From the NCBI GenBank assembly GCA_002686365.1, contig NZBZ01000018.1, positions 1-32,285 of the forward strand: 32,285 bases of DNA, read 5' to 3'. Source of the DNA: a bacterium (GTDB taxonomy: Bacteria > Patescibacteriota > Minisyncoccia > UBA6257 > GWB1-50-10). The position numbers and the translations under genes were made by a program. Of the stretch, positions 25,529 through 32,285 are shown piece after piece (position 1 is the first letter of the stretch; each line of letters starts with the position of its first letter). The notes beneath the pieces were generated by a model that saw only the letters and a program-made list of their open reading frames with translations, did not search any database and was not told where the DNA came from.

Positions 25529-26500
25529 TTATGCAAATTTGTTTTTCCCCAGAAATCTTTTTATCTCTATCTCCACTTCGTCTGCGCTTTTCGTTTTCAT
25601 AAGCTCCATTCTTAATTCTTTTGCCCCCTTAAAATCTGACGCGTATGCCTTGAAATGCTTTTTCATGATAGAGAAGTTTTTCTTTCTCTTGAACATCCTC
25701 TCAAATATTCTTGTATGCCAGCACATTACTTTTAGACGCGTCTCAACACCAATATCTTGAAGTTCTTTTCCCTTGAAAAACCATGGATTTCCAAATGCTC
25801 CCCTGCCAATCATTATTCCATCACACCCTGTTTCCTGCGCTCTTTCTTTTGCTTCTTTCAAAGACGCTATATCTCCGTTTCCTATGATAAGGGTTTTACT
25901 TTTTTTCTTATCTCGCACTTTGACTGCTCTTTTTATTGTACTCCAGTCTGCCGGAACTTTTGACATCTCTTTCCTTGTTCTTGCGTGAATTGTGATTGCG
26001 ACGGGTTCTTCTTCTAAAAGTTCGGCAATCCACTCTTCTGTTTGGTCCTTACTATATCCTGTTCTTGTTTTTACTGACACTGGAATCTCTACTGCTTCTT
26101 TAACCTTTTTAATAGCTTCTTTTGCAAGCTCTGGATTTTTTATAAGCGCTGCTCCTGCGCCCTGACGTTCTACACTTCTGTCTGGACAGCCCATGTTTAT
26201 ATCTATTCCGTCAAACTTTAGTTTCTGTATCATCTTCGCTGCTCTTGCAAGAGTCTCTGGACTGCTTCCAAATATCTGAGCAATAATTGGTCTTTCTTTT
26301 TCAGAATACTTTAAGTCCACTAGAAGATTTTTCTTCCCTTTAGAGCACAGTCCTTCAGCAGACACAAACTCTGTCCATATTACATCTGGTTTTCCATACT
26401 TAGCGAAAAGCTCGCGAAACGCAGCATCTGTTACGTTTGCCATTGGAGCAAGAATAATTATTGGTTTTTTTAGAGTGCTCCAGAAGTTTTTCTTTTTCAT
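25529..26500 (-). CDS. dus: tRNA-dihydrouridine synthase
   Basis: IILAPMANVTDAAFRELFAKYGKPDVIWTEFVSAEGL; FDGIDINMGCPDRSVERQGAGAALIKNPELA; VSVKTRTGY; ITIHARTRKEMSKVPADW; GCDGIMIGRGAFGNPWFF. Confidence 0.97.
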   Translation of the reverse strand: MKKKNFWSTLKKPIIILAPMANVTDAAFRELFAKYGKPDVIWTEFVSAEGLCSKGKKNLLVDLKYSEKERPIIAQIFGSSPETLARAAKMIQKLKFDGIDINMGCPDRSVERQGAGAALIKNPELAKEAIKKVKEAVEIPVSVKTRTGYSKDQTEEWIAELLEEEPVAITIHARTRKEMSKVPADWSTIKRAVKVRDKKKSKTLIIGNGDIASLKEAKERAQETGCDGIMIGRGAFGNPWFFKGKELQDIGVETRLKVMCWHTRIFERMFKRKKNFSIMKKHFKAYASDFKGAKELRMELMKTKSADEVEIEIKRFLGKNKFA

Positions 26501-26537
26501 ATCACTAACCTACTAGAATAGGTGAGGCATTGCAATC

Positions 26538-26566
26538 AAAAACCCCCCGATAAGCGGGGGGTTTTT
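26538..26566 (-). terminator. Intrinsic terminator after the Cys-rich gene
   Basis: CCCCCCG-ATAAG-CGGGGGG with A/T tracts. Confidence 0.88.
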
Positions 26567-26577
26567 CTTGCTGTATT

Positions 26578-29500
26578 CTAGTTCGGAAATGCCCAGAATA
26601 TCTGTTTTGCTGTCTTTGCAAATGCGCTGATTATAGATGAGAGGAGAGATGACCTTCCACACTCATACGCTCCTCTATCCCAGTCTCCCCCTCCTTTTAC
26701 GCATGCCCATGCAAGCTGAGTCTCTGTCATTTGCATATATGCTCCTCCTAAGTTTGGATCATTGCAGCCAGAGGTAGTTGAACTATCTCCTTCTTTTGCT
26801 GACATGGTCATTGGTCCGTCACAGTAAATTGACTGACCCGAAGAATCACTCCACATGTAGTGACATCCATCTCCTAGGAGATTTATAAGGGTTTCTGTGC
26901 AGGATGAATATCCTCCATCAGGCGGTGGGTAGTAGTCTCCACCACCGCTGCCGCCACTGCATCCAGAGGTAGTTGAAGTATCTCCTTCTTTTGCTGATAT
27001 TGTCATTGGGCCATCACAGTAGAATGTCTGTCCATCAGAATCTGTATACATATCATGGCAACCATCTCCCAAGAGCGAGACAAGGGCTGGAGAGCAGGAT
27101 GAATATCCTCCACCACCGTCATAGTAGCAGTACGAAGTTGTAGGGTCTGAATACCAAGAACAATTTGGTTGTGTAGTACAGGTGTCTTGTGTGGAGCTGT
27201 CTTCGCAATATACATAGTCACCTCCGCCTCCTCCTGTGCTACCGCAGTCACTTGCGCAGCTCCAACTATCTTCTGGCTGTTCGCATATATTATCGTAGTC
27301 GCAGTAGTCGTTACAGTCTTCGCAGTATCCAGTCTCACCATCATTTGGTTCACATACATTGTCATAGTCGCAAGTATCTCCTGTTGGCGCACTTCCGCAA
27401 TCGCCTGGGCAGGATGCGGAAGTTTCCCCATTGTTACACGAACTATCCCCGCAGTATCCACTTGATGCAGGAGCATCAACACATCCTGTAGCACAACTCT
27501 GGCTATCAAATGTACATCCATATCCGCAGTATGAACCACATGCGCTTTGAGCACTTGAATTCCCATTGTATGTATTCGGACTGCATGTCACTACTGTACT
27601 GCACTCTGAACTATTCCATACGCACATGCCGTCAGAACAGATAGTCATACCATTTGGACAACACCATCCATTGGCAAGGTCTGCGCACCAATCACCCGGC
27701 GCACAAGTTGATGAGCCGCAAGTGCCTCCTCCTACATTTGGATCATTACACCCAGAAGTAGTTGAGCTATCCCCCTCTCTTGCTGATATTGTCATTGGAC
27801 CATCACAGTATATTTGCTGTCCCGAATAATCAGTGTACATCTGGTGACAACCATCTCCCAGAAGCGCTACCAAAGGCGCAGAGCAGGATGAGGTTGGCAG
27901 AGTATATGTTGATTCTGGACAGGTAATTACACTTGATCCGTCTGAGCCATAACAGGTGCCACTGTAATCTTCTTGATCATTTATGCAGTATCCGCCTGAC
28001 TCGCTATGGTAATGGAAGTTTGGTGGGCAGGAATCTCCTCCGACTACACCTCCGCAGTCGCTTGCACAGCTCCAAGTATCTTCTGGCGGCTCGCATATAC
28101 CATCATTATCGCAGTAATTGTTACAGTCTGGGCAATCGCCTGTTTCTCCATATTCTGTCTCACAAATATAGTCATTGTCACAGGACCCTCCATATGTAGA
28201 TGATGATGGACAGGTAATTACACTTGATCCGTCTGAGCCATAACAGGTGCCATTAACATCTTCCTGGTCATTTATGCAGTATCCGCCTGACTCGCCATGA
28301 TAATGGAAGTTTGGTGGGCAGGAACTGCCAGCGCCGTAATCTGGATCGCAGTCGCTTGGGCAGGATCCACTGCTTTCACCAGGATCACATTCACTGTTGA
28401 AGTTACATGCATAGTTTTCTCCAGGTGGTGGCGGGGAGTAGCTATCTCCCTGACAGTAAGTTCCAAACCATGCACACCCTGGCTGAGCATAGCATGATCC
28501 CGAATTTGTATTTACTGCACAGTCTCCATAAACCGGACCTTGGAATGGACAGTTCTCTGGTCTGTAATTTGACTCTGTAATATATGCTGGATATCCATAC
28601 TGACAGGACTCCTGATTATTAAGTCTGCAGTATCGCACTCCACCACTATCAAACGCGCTACCTGCGAATCCAGGACAGGAATTTACATCGCCCGGATACA
28701 TAGTAGGCGCAACTATTATAGAACTCGTTGACGGAGTTGGAGCTGTTACGCTTGATGAACATCCCGGAGCAGATACACCTGATGGAATACCGCTGCATGA
28801 GTATAGGTTTCCGTTTGATGTCCTGAATACCGGCGAGTAAGCATCATAACAGTTTCCTGTGGTTCTTTCTTTGCTAATCCATCCTGGGCCATACTTGTCT
28901 GTACATGAATCTGATACATCTGTTGACGTACAATCAGGGATTCCAAAGTTTTGCCAGTTTGTTGGATTCGCGTCTTGAGCATTTGGCTTCCACCTGAACT
29001 TGTATTGAGGAATTGACGAACACTCTCTTTCTGTCTGCTGAATATAGTTAAGATATTCTGCATCTGCCCTGTCAAATATATATGAGGTTTGCATTGAGCC
29101 ATCGCTGAATTTCCACTCATGACTTATCCATGTTGGATACTCTGGCTGTTCTGGAGGTACGTATCCAAAGTCCTCTTTACATTTATTCTCAACATATATA
29201 TTCACGTCTCCAACAGTCTCGAAGCAGTATCTTCTTCCTTCTTCATAGTATTGTACTGTTACCCCATTAGGGAATTTGTATGGGAAGGTAAGGGCTTGAT
29301 ATGGAGGTTCTGGATATGGTTCTGGGTATAGAGGATCTGGATATGGATATGTCGGATATGGCTCAGGTCCTGTGCGGCATTCTCCAATAATCTGACAACC
29401 TCTTTCATCTCTATACTCTTCCCTATGCTGACCTTCTGGACATGGTCCATAGTATGCGGCGGAGTAATCAGGGCAGTAGTCTGGATCCGGATACGGATAC

Positions 29501-30522
29501 GGTTCTGGGCCTCCTTCGCATTTTCCTCCATAGACTGAGCATTGTCCGTCAGGACAGATAAATTCTCCTCCTATACAGCACAATCCGCGACTTGGATCTG
29601 CGCAGTAATCGCCTGGTGCGCACTTGTTGTTATAGCCGCATTGCTGATAATCATCATCTGGATACGGATATGGATATGGTGATACTATCTCTGAGCACTT
29701 ACCCGCAGCTTCTTTTGTTGCCTCATCCTTTGGTCCCTCTCCTCTCCGGTACATTTCTATTGCATCTTCTGTTACTCCATTTTCTCTTAGACATTTCTCT
29801 AGCTCTGGTGTTAGCCCGCCACTGCCTGTTCCTGGGTATGGAGGATACGGTTCTGGATACGGATATGGATATGGTTCTGGGCCTGGTGGGTATGGTTCTG
29901 GATATAGTCCCTTTCCGCACTGTTCTGGATCAGAAACACACCTGCTTTCTGCGTGACAGAAACTCATAGAATCTAGACAACACATACTAAGCTCTGGACT
30001 TCCACAATAACCACCTGGTCCGCAGAATGTTTCTCCGCAGAATTCTCCCTGCGGTTCTGGTCCCATTGGAATTGGAGGAGGTCCTACAGGATTTTCAAGC
30101 CACTTTTGAAATTGCTGCAAAGCCTCTTCTTTATTAAATTCTCCATAGCCTGGTCCATAAGGATCTGGGCCATAAGGTCCTGGTCCGTAAGGATCTGGGC
30201 CATAAGGTCCTGGTCCGTATGGGCCTGGGCCAAATCCAAATCCAAAGTTCTCCCCATATGGAGGTGGGCCGTAAGGATCAAAAGGTCCTGGTCCGTATGG
30301 ATCAAAAGGTCCTGGTCCGTATGGGTCTGGGCCATATGGTCTTGGACCATAATACTGCGCGTCAAATGACCTCTCAAACTTCTCAGCTGCGAAATCTCCT
30401 TCAATAAAGCCTTTCTTTGCTGCCTCTGCAAGACATAGAGAGCCATTTACACTGCAGTACGCATCTATCTCTTCAAAGGAATTGAACTCTTTATCTCCGA
30501 TGGTAAGCTTGCCTCCCTTCCT
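26578..30522 (-). CDS. Very large Cys-rich, Pro/Tyr/Gly-rich repeat protein, probably extracellular; 5' end uncertain
   Basis: ORF-track entry starts at an internal TTG (30120), but the same frame is open and protein-like up to 30534 (...GGKLTIGDKEFNSFEEIDAYCSVNGSLCLAEAAKKGFIEGDFAAEKFERSFDAQYYGPRPYGPDPYGPGPFDPYGP...). No ATG/GTG/TTG is in frame there. Internal repeats: three copies of LLGDGCHxMxxDxxGQxxYCDGPMTxSAxEGDxSTTSGC and others. Confidence 0.85.
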   Translation of the reverse strand, partial: RKGGKLTIGDKEFNSFEEIDAYCSVNGSLCLAEAAKKGFIEGDFAAEKFERSFDAQYYGPRPYGPDPYGPGPFDPYGPGPFDPYGPPPYGENFGFGFGPGPYGPGPYGPDPYGPGPYGPDPYGPGYGEFNKEEALQQFQKWLENPVGPPPIPMGPEPQGEFCGETFCGPGGYCGSPELSMCCLDSMSFCHAESRCVSDPEQCGKGLYPEPYPPGPEPYPYPYPEPYPPYPGTGSGGLTPELEKCLRENGVTEDAIEMYRRGEGPKDEATKEAAGKCSEIVSPYPYPYPDDDYQQCGYNNKCAPGDYCADPSRGLCCIGGEFICPDGQCSVYGGKCEGGPEPYPYPDPDYCPDYSAAYYGPCPEGQHREEYRDERGCQIIGECRTGPEPYPTYPYPDPLYPEPYPEPPYQALTFPYKFPNGVTVQYYEEGRRYCFETVGDVNIYVENKCKEDFGYVPPEQPEYPTWISHEWKFSDGSMQTSYIFDRADAEYLNYIQQTERECSSIPQYKFRWKPNAQDANPTNWQNFGIPDCTSTDVSDSCTDKYGPGWISKERTTGNCYDAYSPVFRTSNGNLYSCSGIPSGVSAPGCSSSVTAPTPSTSSIIVAPTMYPGDVNSCPGFAGSAFDSGGVRYCRLNNQESCQYGYPAYITESNYRPENCPFQGPVYGDCAVNTNSGSCYAQPGCAWFGTYCQGDSYSPPPPGENYACNFNSECDPGESSGSCPSDCDPDYGAGSSCPPNFHYHGESGGYCINDQEDVNGTCYGSDGSSVITCPSSSTYGGSCDNDYICETEYGETGDCPDCNNYCDNDGICEPPEDTWSCASDCGGVVGGDSCPPNFHYHSESGGYCINDQEDYSGTCYGSDGSSVITCPESTYTLPTSSCSAPLVALLGDGCHQMYTDYSGQQIYCDGPMTISAREGDSSTTSGCNDPNVGGGTCGSSTCAPGDWCADLANGWCCPNGMTICSDGMCVWNSSECSTVVTCSPNTYNGNSSAQSACGSYCGYGCTFDSQSCATGCVDAPASSGYCGDSSCNNGETSASCPGDCGSAPTGDTCDYDNVCEPNDGETGYCEDCNDYCDYDNICEQPEDSWSCASDCGSTGGGGGDYVYCEDSSTQDTCTTQPNCSWYSDPTTSYCYYDGGGGYSSCSPALVSLLGDGCHDMYTDSDGQTFYCDGPMTISAKEGDTSTTSGCSGGSGGGDYYPPPDGGYSSCTETLINLLGDGCHYMWSDSSGQSIYCDGPMTMSAKEGDSSTTSGCNDPNLGGAYMQMTETQLAWACVKGGGDWDRGAYECGRSSLLSSIISAFAKTAKQIFWAFPN
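30125..30360 (-). repeat. Low-complexity tandem GPYGPDPYGPGPFDPYGP-coding repeat
   Basis: Repeated ggtcctggtccgtatgg / aaggatctgggccataaggt units. Confidence 0.85.
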
Positions 30523-30554
30523 CTTTCTCCCTCCTCAAGGTGAAACTTAATTTC

Positions 30555-31925
30555 TTAAATAAGCGCCAGAGCTGGCGGAAAATCGCCGGCAATTTCTTCA
30601 ATTTGAGGAAGAGCTCTCTTTCCTGCTGCCAAGCATCCCTGCCCATACCTTGGATCATCACAGAAGTCAGGATTAGGTACTCCTTCTTTCTGCATCTCAG
30701 TCATTACAATAGTATGAATCTTATCCATTACTTCAAACTCCTCCCTAAAATCTTCAGGCACAAAATCCTGGCATGCCCTTGGATCCACCTCACATCTGTC
30801 AAAGTCTACTTCTATTCCTCTTTCTTTAATCTTTTTTATCATTTCCAGGGCAAACTCTTTTTCTTTGGTAGTAACAAAACCGTTTAGAACTAAGAAGTCC
30901 ATGCCTTTTTCAACTGCCTCTACGTTTCCCTTCCTTCCCTCTATTTCCAGATATCGTCCAATTTCCTCAGGTCTAAATAGTTTTCTTCCATCATGAGTTT
31001 CAAACACAAGATTATCCGTCTGTTGTTTTAAATAGTCCTCAACCTGACCTACATGTTCATAGGCAGCTTCAAGCTGTCTTATCCCTTCATCACCAAAAAA
31101 TCTTTCTGCTATATGCCGGCATATCTCCGGAATACCCTCTACGCCTCCCTCACGAGCTTCTGGACCTGGGTTAAGACAAAACTGCCCGCATCCTTCCAGA
31201 GTTCCATCACCGCACTGAAGCTTCTGCTCTCGCAGATCCACCAACACTTCTACTGACTCGTCTATTTTTTCTATTCTTTCCAGCTCTTCTTCAGGAATAA
31301 ATTCTTTTACACGATCGTCTTTTGCAAGACGCGCACATGCCCGCAAAAGATCTACGGGAGCTGTGTCTGGATCCATTACTCGACAATCACTAAAGCTCAC
31401 TCCCAGCTCTTCAGCGGCCTCTATTATCCTTTCCTTCTCCTCCATCTTCTCTTCAGTAAAATCATAGAGCTCAGCAAGTTCCGGCTTGTTCTCCCGTATA
31501 CGCTCTGCCAGCTTTGCTGCTGCGTCTAACAGACATCTTTCATCTGTACAGTTTTGAAGATCGTTAATAATGGTTTCTTTTGCCTCTTCTAAAAATTCAT
31601 CAATCTGCTCTAGCTCTTCCGGTTCATAAAGTTCATACTTTTTACCTATTTCAATACAGGTATTTAAATATCGTTCCTGATCACAAACAGCTCGGGCCTC
31701 TTCTACGCTGTCTATCTCCTGGCCTACAGCTTGCGCTAGATCTCTTAATGCTTCCGCCTCTTTCTCCAGTATAGCTGCTGGATCAACTTCATCTATTCCC
31801 GCTGCCTCCTCTGTTTGTGCGTATGTGAATACAAAAAGCGCCGACCACAAAGTCGCCACTATTATTGTAAGTAGGAGCACCCTTATTGCTCTTTCACATA
31901 CACAAGAAATATTGTGTATAAACAT
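30555..31925 (-). CDS. Secreted Cys-containing helical protein; possible N-terminal half of the Cys-rich protein
   Basis: Signal-peptide-like AIRVLLLTIIVATLWSALFVFTYAQ, followed by Glu-rich helical repeats with paired Cys. Confidence 0.85.
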   Translation of the reverse strand: MFIHNISCVCERAIRVLLLTIIVATLWSALFVFTYAQTEEAAGIDEVDPAAILEKEAEALRDLAQAVGQEIDSVEEARAVCDQERYLNTCIEIGKKYELYEPEELEQIDEFLEEAKETIINDLQNCTDERCLLDAAAKLAERIRENKPELAELYDFTEEKMEEKERIIEAAEELGVSFSDCRVMDPDTAPVDLLRACARLAKDDRVKEFIPEEELERIEKIDESVEVLVDLREQKLQCGDGTLEGCGQFCLNPGPEAREGGVEGIPEICRHIAERFFGDEGIRQLEAAYEHVGQVEDYLKQQTDNLVFETHDGRKLFRPEEIGRYLEIEGRKGNVEAVEKGMDFLVLNGFVTTKEKEFALEMIKKIKERGIEVDFDRCEVDPRACQDFVPEDFREEFEVMDKIHTIVMTEMQKEGVPNPDFCDDPRYGQGCLAAGKRALPQIEEIAGDFPPALALI

Positions 31926-31988
31926 ACGTTGTACTTTTTACAACTCGCGCCTTTTAATTTATTAAATTGTTGACTTTTTTAATCGCGG

Positions 31989-32276
31989 CTATTCGAAAGG
32001 ATTCAAAACTTCTTTTACCTTCTCGAATGGATTTGCCTCCACGTTCTCCAGCGGGTTCTCTATCTCGAACGGATTTGCTGCCTTTGCCGCCTCTTCTGTT
32101 GTTCGCCTTGCTGCTTCTTCCTGAACCTTTACTAAGTCCTCTTCGGCTTCAGTATATCCTGTATCATATCCAGCAGTCTGTCCGGCGCTCTTCCCATACA
32201 GATATCCTCCGACTCCGCCTACAATGAGTGCAATCACAACCGCGACCACGATTGTACTTGTTGAACTTTGTCCCAT
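31989..32276 (-). CDS. Small single-TM protein with NPFE/NPLE motifs
   Basis: MGQSSTSTIVVAVVIALIVGGVGGYLYGKSAG...AANPFEIENPLENVEANPFEKVKEVLNPFE. Confidence 0.78.
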   Translation of the reverse strand: MGQSSTSTIVVAVVIALIVGGVGGYLYGKSAGQTAGYDTGYTEAEEDLVKVQEEAARRTTEEAAKAANPFEIENPLENVEANPFEKVKEVLNPFE

Positions 32277-32285
32277 ATTTTTTAA

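Noticed and set aside
26755-27890. Near-identical DNA repeats that could suggest a CRISPR array
   Set aside because: Repeats are about 100-150 nt, unevenly spaced and encode in-frame protein modules.
27003-29531. Minus-strand ORFs of 72-187 aa inside the Cys-rich gene, and plus-strand ones opposite it
   Set aside because: Overlapping frames in repetitive sequence; the long Cys-rich frame has consistent domain repeats.
30084-30446. 120-aa ORF MALYVLQRQQRKALL...HTDQDLLIHTDQDLL
   Set aside because: Alternate frame of the GPYGPDP repeat; the repetitive DNA keeps all frames open.
30535-30537. In-frame TGA upstream of the Cys-rich ORF as a recoded Gly/Trp codon (as in some CPR lineages)
   Set aside because: A TAA lies in the same frame four codons earlier, and the GIY-YIG gene here appears to use TGA as a normal stop, so recoding alone does not restore the frame.
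1-32285. tRNA, rRNA, CRISPR arrays, classical transposases or phage modules
   Set aside because: None recognised by eye; a tRNAscan/Infernal run would be needed to exclude small RNAs properly.

Overview
This 32-kb window looks like a Candidate Phyla Radiation (Parcubacteria-like) chromosome; that lineage guess rests on gene content and protein style only. Almost all genes lie on the minus strand. Read in minus order they are: small membrane protein, signal-peptide coiled-coil protein, very large Cys-rich repeat protein, dus, two small secreted/membrane proteins, uvrB, uvrA, (two plus-strand orphan genes), uvrC, a GIY-YIG ORF, mazG-like, nfo, ftsQ-like, pilin-like, hrcA, grpE, dnaK, a polytopic membrane protein, dnaJ, a 2554-aa giant protein, and the 5' part of rplJ (L10), which is absent from the ORF track. 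The best candidates for something undescribed are: (1) a 285-bp element made of ~18-bp terminal inverted repeats around one GIY-YIG ORF, inserted at the mazG start codon with an apparent ATGGAT duplication, plus a related 123-bp non-coding copy at the uvrA start codon; (2) an identical 35-nt AAGCTAT-heptad repeat occurring twice in frame inside uvrC (peptide ANEAISYKLKA) and once, degenerate, in the rplJ leader; (3) hairpins with the same loop word (CTCGCTTTGCTCG) but different, still complementary stems; (4) a terminator/antiterminator arrangement in the rplJ leader; (5) a Cys-rich giant gene with no usable start codon, probably split by frame disruptions. No RNA genes, CRISPR arrays or conventional transposase genes were recognised. 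All calls were made by reading; no alignments or searches were run.
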